Assembly: GCA_024642805.1 (NCBI GenBank)
Contig: JAHEAK010000018.1
Coordinates: forward strand, 1-20,203
Source: Kofleriaceae bacterium
GTDB taxonomy: Bacteria; Myxococcota_A; Polyangia; Haliangiales; Haliangiaceae
Direction of reading: 5' to 3'
Length of the DNA stretch: 20,203 bases
In this document: positions 12,869 through 19,506 of the stretch, one piece after another
How the letters are laid out: each line of letters opens with the position of its first letter
Numbering within the stretch: the stretch's first letter is position 1
Translations under genes and position numbers: made by a program
The notes under the pieces: model-generated
Told to the model about the DNA's origin: nothing
The model's database searches: none
What the model saw: only the letters and a program-made list of their open reading frames with translations

Positions 12869-14982
12869 GCTTCCTGTCGCCATGGATGCTCATGGGATTG
12901 CTCGGCGCACTGGTGCCGATTGCCATCCATCTGCAAGGTCGACAGAAGGCCAAGGTGGTTCCCTTTGCGGCTCTCGACTTCCTAATTGGCACCGACAAGC
13001 GCGTGGCCAAGCGCCTGGTGCTCAGACAGATTCTACAGCTCGTCACCCGCGTGCTTATCTGCGTCGTCATCGCGCTGATCTTGTCCAAGCCCTATGGAAG
13101 TTGTAGTTCGCCTGGGCCGGTCGTTAGTCGAGGACCGCAGGCGGTTGTCATCATCATCGACAACAGCGGCGCGGCTGGATACCGGCTCAAGGGACGCACA
13201 CTGCTGAAGAGCTCGATTGCGTCTGCGATCGATCTCGTCAAGCGCCTGGGTCCCGAGGCCGAGATTGCTCTGCTCACCACGACCGACGGCCAGGGCGAGC
13301 TCACCCGTGACCACATGGCGCTGCGTGCGCAACTGCGAGCCACCAACTTAACCAGCGAGCGCGCGGACACGGCTCGTGCCCTCCACCGTGCCCAGCAGCT
13401 GCTGAGCGGTTCCAATCACTCACAAAAAAGTATCTACATCTTCGGCGCCAAGACTCGCTCGCTCTTACCCGAGTCGCTCAGCTTCGGCATCGAGGGTGTC
13501 TCGATTACGGTCCTGGATCCCGCGCAGGGGCACTTTTTGGCCAACACGGCCATCACCGACGTGCAGGTCAGCGCCGACAACAGCATCGGCAACCGCGGAG
13601 CCACCATCAGCGCCGAGGTTGCAAACTACGGCGAGACGACCATCAAGCAGACCTTGCGCCTGCAAGTTGGTGAACAGGTCGTAGCGCGCGGTGAGGTGGA
13701 AGTCGTTGCCGGTCAGCGCAAGCAGAAGAAATTTAGCGTCAATCTCAGCGATCAACCGCGTCTGGCCGAAGTGAGCGTGCACCTGGAGCCAGACGGGCTG
13801 AGCGCTGATGACGTCCGTTACCTGGTCGCCGACGCCCGTGACCAGGTTGCCGTGCTGCTGATCAATGGCGACCCACACACCGTTCGCCACGAAGACGAGC
13901 TGTACTACCTCGAAGCGGCACTGCGACCTGGCGATCAATCGGAGAGTGGCACGACCTTGACGGTGTGCACCGCAGACACCCTGGCAGACGTCGACATCAA
14001 TAGCTTCGACGTCGCCGTGCTCGCCAACGTGCGCAGCCTGCCCGACAGCTTGGTGACGCGACTGAGTGGCTGGGTGAAAGCGGGCGGAGGTCTGTTGGTA
14101 GCGGTGGGCGATCAAGTCGATGCCGACAGCTACAACCAGAACATGGCGCCGCTCCTCGCTCAGAGCCTGCGTTCTCGCCTGGACTTGCTCGCCGGCCGCA
14201 AGACCGGACCTGGTGGCAAGCTACACCTGAGCAAGCTCGAATCCGATCACCCGATCTTCTCCATCTTCAGCACCGACGCACCTGGCTTGTACAACGCCTC
14301 CTTCTCGCAAATCATGTTGCTCGGACCAACCACCGAAGTGCGAGAGCGCCGCGTGCTCGCTCGCTACGACAATGGTGCCGCCGCGCTGGTCGAGGCCCGC
14401 AAAGGCGCAGGGCAGCTCCTGCTCTTCACCTCGACCCTCGATCGCGACTGGAACGACCTGGCGATTCACCCCGGCTACCTGCCGCTCATGCAACAGAGCG
14501 TGCGCTACCTGGCGGCCAAGCCGCTTCAGGATCAAAGTCAGCAGGTCATCATCGGCGAGTCCCTTGCGCTCAAGATCACGGGTGAAGACAGCCGTATCGA
14601 GGTGCGCGGACCCGATGCCGTGCGCATGGTGCTCGAGGGCGAGAAGCTGCGCGGTCGCAGCACGGCTCGCCTCGACCATATCTCGGTGCCAGGCATCTAC
14701 CGAGTCGAGAGCGTTGATCTCGAGGGGCGCGTGCAAGAGCGTCCCGACGCCTCCTTCGCCGCCAATCTCGATCCAGCGATCAGCGATTTGCGCCCCGTGC
14801 CAAGCGATGGGCTGCGCAGCCTCGCCGCAGGGACGATGGATGAAAGCTCCAAGGGAGGCCGGAAGCGCCGCGTCGAGCTGTGGCACGCCATCTCCGCTGG
14901 GCTGCTCTTCTTGCTACTGGTCGAAGCGCTGCTGAGTTACTACACCGGGCGCAGCAAGCGCTTGGTTCGCGCCCGTCCATAA
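12865..14982 (+). CDS. BatA-like membrane protein with VWA-like domain (degenerate MIDAS)
   Basis: This 705-residue protein opens with the BatA/aerotolerance N-terminal pattern: a membrane segment in SFLSPWMLMGLLGALVPIAI, then HLQGRQKAKVVPFAALDFL, and a second segment near 55-72. A VWA-like core follows at VVIIIDNSG (Asp99, Ser101). A long beta-rich, probably periplasmic region spans about 215-660, with a glutamine amidotransferase-like alternation near DVAVLANVRSLPDS and GGGLLVAVGD. A final membrane segment lies at about 674-692 with a basic cytoplasmic tail. The expected DxSxS motif reads Asp-Asn-Ser-Gly-Ala, so the third metal ligand is lost. It overlaps the DUF58 gene by 4 bases and closes the five-gene operon. 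The protein probably links the cytoplasmic ATPase pair to the periplasm. BatA-family membership is clear at the N-terminus; the rest is less certain. Confidence 0.88.
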   Translation: MSFLSPWMLMGLLGALVPIAIHLQGRQKAKVVPFAALDFLIGTDKRVAKRLVLRQILQLVTRVLICVVIALILSKPYGSCSSPGPVVSRGPQAVVIIIDNSGAAGYRLKGRTLLKSSIASAIDLVKRLGPEAEIALLTTTDGQGELTRDHMALRAQLRATNLTSERADTARALHRAQQLLSGSNHSQKSIYIFGAKTRSLLPESLSFGIEGVSITVLDPAQGHFLANTAITDVQVSADNSIGNRGATISAEVANYGETTIKQTLRLQVGEQVVARGEVEVVAGQRKQKKFSVNLSDQPRLAEVSVHLEPDGLSADDVRYLVADARDQVAVLLINGDPHTVRHEDELYYLEAALRPGDQSESGTTLTVCTADTLADVDINSFDVAVLANVRSLPDSLVTRLSGWVKAGGGLLVAVGDQVDADSYNQNMAPLLAQSLRSRLDLLAGRKTGPGGKLHLSKLESDHPIFSIFSTDAPGLYNASFSQIMLLGPTTEVRERRVLARYDNGAAALVEARKGAGQLLLFTSTLDRDWNDLAIHPGYLPLMQQSVRYLAAKPLQDQSQQVIIGESLALKITGEDSRIEVRGPDAVRMVLEGEKLRGRSTARLDHISVPGIYRVESVDLEGRVQERPDASFAANLDPAISDLRPVPSDGLRSLAAGTMDESSKGGRKRRVELWHAISAGLLFLLLVEALLSYYTGRSKRLVRARP

Positions 14983-14990
14983 TCTCTTCA

Positions 14991-15005
14991 ACGCGACGCG
15001 ACGCG
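14991..15005. repeat. Three tandem copies of ACGCG between convergent genes
   Basis: ACGCG is repeated exactly three times in the 35-base gap between the convergent BatA-like and DUF1877 genes. The gap contains no hairpin with a T-run, so no intrinsic terminator can be named for either gene. Confidence 0.6.
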
Positions 15006-15017
15006 CGACTTGGCTGG

Positions 15018-15494
15018 CTAGCTCAACCAGAGGATCAGCGACTGTTGAGCATCAGCGGCGGTCTTGACGAAGTCTTTGACCGCTTCGTAGTAGCCGCCCA
15101 AGTACTCTTCCTCGCCGTCGTAGTCGTCGGCGTTGACGGCGTAGATATCCGCGTCGCGCACGGCGCGGGCATCCCACCGGCCCATCAGATCGGCGCGAGA
15201 AATCGGCGCCAGGGCGTCGGCAATCTGCGCAACCTGGGCGGAGCTCAAGAAGCGCGCCGGCCCATAGCCGACATCTTCCTCGCCGATGTACTCACCGCCG
15301 ACGATAAAACCGAGGGGCAAGTCATCGCCCCACGCTTCGCCGGAGAGCAGGAAGTGGATGCCGTGCCAGGCTTTGTCGATGTACAGGCTAGGGCCGCTCG
15401 CTGACTCCAGGAAGTCTACGATGCCCGCCGGATCTTGCATCAGCGCCACGCCTTGTGCCTCTTCGACCGCCAGGAAGCTCATGACCATGCTCAT
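15018..15494 (-). CDS. DUF1877 family protein (YfbM-like)
   Basis: This 158-residue cytoplasmic protein resembles E. coli YfbM. It shares the opening MSMVMSFLAV, the segment LYIDKAWHGIHFLLSG, the GEYIGEEDVGYGPARFLSS segment, and a closing YYEAVKDFVKTAADAQQSL. The biochemical function of the family is not known. The start at 15494 is chosen because it makes an ATGA overlap with the NagZ stop and matches the family's N-terminus; ATG 15488 is also possible. An in-frame extension to 15614 would run through the NagZ coding region and is rejected. It is the last gene of a minus-strand unit with nagZ and ends 35 bases from the convergent BatA-like gene. The coupling to nagZ is suggestive, but DUF1877 genes occur in many contexts. 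Confidence 0.88.
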   Translation of the reverse strand: MSMVMSFLAVEEAQGVALMQDPAGIVDFLESASGPSLYIDKAWHGIHFLLSGEAWGDDLPLGFIVGGEYIGEEDVGYGPARFLSSAQVAQIADALAPISRADLMGRWDARAVRDADIYAVNADDYDGEEEYLGGYYEAVKDFVKTAADAQQSLILWLS

Positions 15495-16507
15495 CGCGAT
15501 AGTCCTCGCACGCGTGCAGCCGCGGAAGCGATGCGCGTACGCAGTGCCCCACTCTTGGTCGCTGCCGCGTGCAGCGCCGTGCGAGCGAGCTCCTGGTGAT
15601 TGCGGTCGCGGCACAAGAGCAGCACGTCGCAGCCGGCTTCGACAGCGGCGACGGCAGCGTCTGCCACCCCCACGTTGTCGGCGATGGCCTTCATGTCCAA
15701 GTCGTCGCTAATGACGACGCCCTCATAACCGAGCTCCTCACGGAGCAGGCCGGTGATCACCCGCCGGCTCAAGGTGGCGGGCACGCTGGCATCGAGCGCG
15801 GCGAAGACAACGTGTGCGGTCATCAGCATGGGAAGGCGCGCGGCAATGGCACGCACGAAGGGTAAAAGCTCGACCTCGCGCAAGCGATCCATCGAGTGGG
15901 CCAGTCGGGGCAGAGCCAGATGACTGTCGGTATCGGTGTCGCCGTGACCAGGGAAGTGTTTGCCACAAGCCATGACGCCCCCGAGCTTCAGCCCTTCGGC
16001 AAAGGCGAGCGCGCGTATGGCGGCCGCCTCAGGCTCGGTAGAGAAGGCCCTGTCGCCGATGATCGGATTGGCTTGGTTGGTGTGCACATCGAGAATGGGC
16101 GCAAAGTTGATGTCGATGCCCCAGCTGGCCAGCTCCGCTCCCATGCGCTGCCCCAGCTCGCGCGCTTGCCGGCAGGCCTCTTCGTCGGGCAGAGAGGCAA
16201 AGGAGAACATGGGCGGGTAGTGGCGAATCGGTGCCTTGACCCGCTGCACCCGCCCACCTTCCTGATCGATGGAGATGAGCAACGCGTCTCCAACCCTGCC
16301 TGCGACTCGGTGCAGCTCCGTGCACAGCTCCGTGAGTTTGCCGAGGTCCGTGCCTTGCTCGCTGGCCGGAAGGTTGCGCGCAAAGAGCGTTACGCCCCCG
16401 GCATCGCCCGCGCGCAGGACCGCTTCCAGATCCGCGTCGACCTGAGGCCCCTCGAAACCAATCCACAGCAAGCGGCCGATGTCGGCGCGAAGTTGTTTGT
16501 CACTCAC
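15491..16507 (-). CDS. nagZ: Beta-N-acetylhexosaminidase (glycoside hydrolase family 3)
   Basis: This 338-residue enzyme is predicted to remove N-acetylglucosamine from GlcNAc-anhydroMurNAc muropeptides during peptidoglycan recycling in the cytoplasm. No signal peptide is present. Family 3 hallmarks are LLISIDQEGGRVQR (about 76-89), KHFPGHGDTDTDSH with the catalytic His196 at its end, and VVISDDLDMKAI with the likely nucleophile Asp268. The length matches single-domain NagZ proteins. The GTG start at 16507 gives an N-terminus (LGRLLWIGFEG-like) that fits the family. There is no Shine-Dalgarno, but a promoter sits so close that the transcript may be leaderless. The DUF1877 gene follows by ATGA overlap. 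Together with the two GT51 enzymes in the window, it gives both synthesis and recycling of the wall in one neighbourhood. Confidence 0.95.
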   Translation of the reverse strand: MSDKQLRADIGRLLWIGFEGPQVDADLEAVLRAGDAGGVTLFARNLPASEQGTDLGKLTELCTELHRVAGRVGDALLISIDQEGGRVQRVKAPIRHYPPMFSFASLPDEEACRQARELGQRMGAELASWGIDINFAPILDVHTNQANPIIGDRAFSTEPEAAAIRALAFAEGLKLGGVMACGKHFPGHGDTDTDSHLALPRLAHSMDRLREVELLPFVRAIAARLPMLMTAHVVFAALDASVPATLSRRVITGLLREELGYEGVVISDDLDMKAIADNVGVADAAVAAVEAGCDVLLLCRDRNHQELARTALHAAATKSGALRTRIASAAARVRGLSR

Positions 16508-16513
16508 GCGCCG

Positions 16514-16541
16514 ACTATAGCGGTCCTCAGGTCTGACTCAA
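16514..16541 (-). promoter_or_regulatory. Sigma-70-type promoter of nagZ
   Basis: TTGAGT (16536-16541), a 16-base spacer and TATAGT (16514-16519) form a good housekeeping promoter. Only six bases separate the -10 box from the GTG, so transcription would be expected to begin at or next to the start codon. Confidence 0.65.
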
Positions 16542-16555
16542 TGTCATTGCGACAG

Positions 16556-16569
16556 GGCCAAGCTTGGCC
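16556..16569. repeat. Perfect 14-base palindrome after the MopE-like lipoprotein gene
   Basis: GGCCAAGCTTGGCC is fully self-complementary and touches the stop codon of the lipoprotein gene. It lies upstream of the nagZ -35 box. It could be part of a weak terminator (no T-run follows) or a protein binding site. Confidence 0.5.
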
Positions 16570-18260
16570 TAGCCGGGCGGCGCGATCCAGGTGTCACAAC
16601 TGAGGCCGGAATTGGCCCCACAGGCGAGGAATCGATGGGCCTTGAGTTTGACTCGAATGACTTCCGTAGTACCCGTGCCGCTGTCAAAGAAGATGTTGAT
16701 CGCGGCCTGGCTGGCTCCTGGCAGGGCGCTTACTTCGAGATCCACCGTGCACGCGTTGATGAGCTGGCCGCTGCCATCCGGCCCCACCAGCGCCACCGCG
16801 AAGCCCTGTTGCACCAGACCACCAAGAATGGAGTAGGAGCACAGATCGCCAGTGGCAGGCCCAGTCGATGGCACCACACGCACGCGATTGCCAGGACAGG
16901 TCGTGGCACCCACGACTGCTACTTCGCATACCTGGTCCACGGGCTGATCGGCCGCCTGATCGAGAACGCAGCTGAAAGGATCCGGGATGCCATCGTCGGC
17001 GGCGCAATCGGCGTAGGCCGTGCACACTTCTCCAGGCACAGGCTGAGGCTCGGCGGCATCCGAGAGGCAATCGGGGGTCAACACGCCGCCATCACAGCTG
17101 CGCGTGCCCTCGACACAGGTGCCAGCATCACTGACGAAACAGGGCGAGGACTCCGCATCGGATCCATCGCAGTTGTTGTCGATGCCATCGCAGAGCTCCT
17201 GTGCGCCAGGGTGGATGTCACCGTCGTCAGGTTCGCAATCGACCAAGGTATCGGAGAGACCGCACTCGCCAATCACCGAACCACAAGATGTGTAGCTATC
17301 ACCATCGCCATCGAGTTCATCGTCATCGTCACAGCGGCCGCTACAATCGTTGTCGATGCCGTCGCACACTTCGTCGTTGCCTGGGAAGCGCACGGGATCG
17401 TTATCATCGCAGTCAGGATCGGTCTCACCGACGCACTCGCCGTCTGAGAGGATGCTGCCGCAGGAGCTAATACCATCGTGGTCGACGTCGAAGACGTCGT
17501 CACACAGGCCGTCACAGTCGTTGTCGAGGCCGTCGCAGACTTCCGGGTTGCCAGGAAACATGTCTTCATTGTTGTCGTTGCAGTCGAGCTCACCATCAGG
17601 ACCGCAGGAGGCGAAGCCGTCCTCGTCGAAGTCGGCGGTGTCGTCCTGATCGATCAAGCCATTGCAGTTGTCATCAATACCGTTCTGGCAATCTTCGACC
17701 TGATTGGGCGACTGGTTTGGATTTAGGTCGTTGCAGTCACCGTCGTCGACCGTGACACCATCACAGTCAGAGTCGCCGGCGATGCCAATGTGTACGTAGT
17801 CGCCCGAGCCGTCTTGGAACTTGAGGCAACCGGTATCGGTGACGATGATATCGCCTCCGGCTGGCCCGATCTCGAGGTCCCATTCCAAGACCTTTCCGCT
17901 CATGAACGCCAGCGGCGTCTCGACATGACCAAATCCAATGGCTCGTCCATTGGCACCAATGGCCAGGGCCGCCACCACGAATTCATCTCCGCTCCCGACA
18001 TCGGATCCGGGGCTGAGCAAGAGACGGTAGGGGTCGACTGACAGGTCACGGCCATCTACCGGGATATCATCGAGAGGCTCGCTGTCGGCGTAGTAGAGTG
18101 GATCGCCGATCGAGTTCTTGCCGACGTAATAACGTATGGCGCTGATGCGGTCGGCGAGATTTGCACCGGCCTTGGTATTGATGACGATGCCAGTCTCACT
18201 TTGACAGGCAGCAGCCAGCGTGAAAGCGAGTGCGCAGATGGCTAATGTCGTGGCTCGCAA
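16569..18260 (-). CDS. Lipoprotein with four MopE-type Cys/Asp repeats
   Basis: This 563-residue protein has a signal peptide with lipobox LAAAC (Cys19), so it is expected to be anchored in a membrane. Residues about 20-160 form a beta-rich N-terminal part. From about 164 to 370 come four repeats of roughly 50-60 residues: an Asp-rich loop such as DFDEDG, DVDHDG or DGDGDS, then an FPGNxE-type linker, then CxGxDNxCxG-type cores (CQNGIDDNCNG, CDGLDNDCDG, CDGIDNDCSG, CDGIDNNCDG). These match the putative metal-binding motif named after MopE, common in secreted proteins of Myxococcota and relatives. The Asp loops could also bind calcium. The C-terminal 190 residues are Cys-containing and unassigned. 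The start is TTG at 18260, with AAGGGGG about 4 bases upstream. The function is unknown; metal binding is inferred from the repeat. Confidence 0.87.
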   Translation of the reverse strand: MRATTLAICALAFTLAAACQSETGIVINTKAGANLADRISAIRYYVGKNSIGDPLYYADSEPLDDIPVDGRDLSVDPYRLLLSPGSDVGSGDEFVVAALAIGANGRAIGFGHVETPLAFMSGKVLEWDLEIGPAGGDIIVTDTGCLKFQDGSGDYVHIGIAGDSDCDGVTVDDGDCNDLNPNQSPNQVEDCQNGIDDNCNGLIDQDDTADFDEDGFASCGPDGELDCNDNNEDMFPGNPEVCDGLDNDCDGLCDDVFDVDHDGISSCGSILSDGECVGETDPDCDDNDPVRFPGNDEVCDGIDNDCSGRCDDDDELDGDGDSYTSCGSVIGECGLSDTLVDCEPDDGDIHPGAQELCDGIDNNCDGSDAESSPCFVSDAGTCVEGTRSCDGGVLTPDCLSDAAEPQPVPGEVCTAYADCAADDGIPDPFSCVLDQAADQPVDQVCEVAVVGATTCPGNRVRVVPSTGPATGDLCSYSILGGLVQQGFAVALVGPDGSGQLINACTVDLEVSALPGASQAAINIFFDSGTGTTEVIRVKLKAHRFLACGANSGLSCDTWIAPPG

Positions 18261-18370
18261 AGGGCCCCCTTAAGATAAGCGTAGTGACGCAGCAAATGGT
18301 CTCTTACATCTTAACCGCAAGGGAGTGTAGGCCTCTAGTGATCGATGTTGGTAGCCAGCTGTAGGGAGAG

Positions 18371-18394
18371 ACCTACGGCGACACCTACGGCGAC
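18371..18394. repeat. Tandem 12-base duplication spanning a stop codon
   Basis: ACCTACGGCGAC occurs twice in direct succession. Read on the minus strand it repeats the last codons (Val-Ser-Pro-stop) of the neighbouring lipoprotein gene, so a second in-frame stop lies 12 bases after the first. Confidence 0.8.
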
Positions 18395-19308
18395 ACCACT
18401 GTAAGCTGCGCACGCTGGAGTAACTCCAATCGAGCCGGGTTGTTGGGCGCACCGAAGAGCAAGAACTCGTCGCCACGGCGAAATAGGATTTCGGGCCGGC
18501 CATCGCCATCGAGATCGATGACGGCCATGCGAGCAAGGCTGCTCGCTGAGGCGCCTGGGGCCGCAAAGCTCGCTTCACAGCTGGCCGAGGCTTGTGGCAA
18601 ATAGGCCAGCTCGCTGCCGGCAACCTGCGCGTCATCGAGTGAGCTCAGCGAGAAATGTTCGGCGACGTGATCGCCATCCATGTCGACGACCAAGACCTCA
18701 TCGCGCTCACAGGCGGCGCCGCTCGCGTGACTCTCGGTGTCAGGATCTTCTTCGTAGGGTCGCGACTGAAAGCCGCCTGCTGCTTCCAGCTCGCCGATGG
18801 CCAGAGCGCAGCCCTCGGTAGCGCGCACGCACGCCTGATCCTCTTCGGCACTCTCGCCAAAGTCGGCGGCCTGCGCGCAGGGTGAGGCTCCTTGGTAGGA
18901 ACCGACCGCCAGCTCCTTGCCGCCCGCGCGCCCTGCCCCTGCGACCGAAAAAGAACCGGCCCGACGTCCGTCCCAGGCCATCACGGAGAAGCGCTTGACG
19001 CGACGACTGCTGACCGAGGCTTGCAACGATCGCGGATCTGCGGACCAGCTCGGATCTCGCTGCATGAGCAATTGCACGCCCGGCCGCCCGGCGGCCGAGG
19101 AGGGGCAATACCAGCCGATGACTTGCGGCTTGGCCTCCACCGAAGGAGTCGGCGAGGCGACCGCCTTCTTGCTCTCAACCGACTTCGATTCAGTTTCCGG
19201 CGCAGGCTTGTGAGGCTGTCGCGCTGGGCCTCCGCAAGCGACCAGGGGCACGGAGGCGAGCACGAAGGCGACTATATAAGGGCTAGGCAATCGATGGAGT
19301 TCAGTCAT
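18385..19308 (-). CDS. Lipoprotein with FG-GAP/VCBS-like Asp motifs
   Basis: This 307-residue protein has a lipoprotein signal (LVACGG, Cys25). A Pro/Ser/Glu/Lys-rich linker covers about 27-62, and a mature part contains WYCPSSAAGRPGVQLL and several Cys. Two Asp-rich turns, VVDMDGDHVAEHF and VIDLDGDGRPEILF, are followed by RRGDEFLLFG. These resemble the calcium-binding turns of FG-GAP/VCBS repeats, although only two are seen where propellers normally need about seven. It may therefore be a small or degenerate member. It is likely periplasm-facing or surface-exposed. The ATG at 19308 has no good Shine-Dalgarno. The 124-base gap to the MopE-like lipoprotein gene downstream contains the tandem repeat, a short hairpin (GTAGG/CCTAC near 18361-18376) and no clear promoter. 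The function is unknown. Confidence 0.82.
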   Translation of the reverse strand: MTELHRLPSPYIVAFVLASVPLVACGGPARQPHKPAPETESKSVESKKAVASPTPSVEAKPQVIGWYCPSSAAGRPGVQLLMQRDPSWSADPRSLQASVSSRRVKRFSVMAWDGRRAGSFSVAGAGRAGGKELAVGSYQGASPCAQAADFGESAEEDQACVRATEGCALAIGELEAAGGFQSRPYEEDPDTESHASGAACERDEVLVVDMDGDHVAEHFSLSSLDDAQVAGSELAYLPQASASCEASFAAPGASASSLARMAVIDLDGDGRPEILFRRGDEFLLFGAPNNPARLELLQRAQLTVVSP

Positions 19309-19331
19309 GGGATACAGGAAAAGAGTCCATT

Positions 19332-19352
19332 CCGGGCAACGCGGTTGCCTGG
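19332..19352. repeat. Palindrome in the divergent intergenic region
   Basis: CCGGGCAAC and GTTGCCTGG form a 9-base inverted repeat with one G-T mismatch around a 3-base centre. It lies 24 bases before the FG-GAP-like lipoprotein start. It could be an operator or, in the minus-strand transcript, a leader hairpin. Confidence 0.5.
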
Positions 19353-19415
19353 AGGCAGGTCGTATGGGTCAACCTAAGCAGATTGAATCCCATCTGATTT
19401 CCACAGCCTAGCCCC

Positions 19416-19443
19416 TTGCCCCTTCGGGACGCACCGGTATAGT
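19416..19443 (+). promoter_or_regulatory. Sigma-70-type promoter of the outer-membrane protein gene
   Basis: TTGCCC (19416-19421), a 16-base spacer and TATAGT (19438-19443) form a plausible promoter. It predicts a leader of about 57 bases before the ATG at 19507. The -10 box and spacer length equal those of the nagZ promoter. Confidence 0.6.
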
Positions 19444-19463
19444 GCGCGTTCTTCACGAAATCA

Positions 19464-19488
19464 CCAGGCACCTCTTTGCCTGGCAAAG
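19464..19488 (+). promoter_or_regulatory. Overlapping inverted repeats in the 5' leader of the outer-membrane protein gene
   Basis: CCAGGCA (19464-19470) can pair with TGCCTGG (19477-19483), while CTTTGCC (19474-19480) can pair with GGCAAAG (19482-19488). The two pairings share bases and exclude each other. The second is a 15-base palindrome with a single central base, too tight for an RNA hairpin at full length but well shaped for a dimeric repressor site. Confidence 0.5.
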
Positions 19489-19506
19489 CATACGTCACGG
19501 CACCTC

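Noticed and set aside
14983..15017. Bidirectional terminator between convergent genes
   Set aside because: No stable stem followed by a T-run on either strand could be found in the 35-base gap or its edges.
15495..15614. Upstream extension of the DUF1877 frame
   Set aside because: It lies inside NagZ coding sequence and adds residues absent from the family; the ATGA overlap supports the start at 15494.
19309..19339. TTGCCC and TGTATC as a promoter for the FG-GAP-like lipoprotein
   Set aside because: The -10-like box ends two bases before the ATG, so transcription would start inside the gene; the match is also poor.
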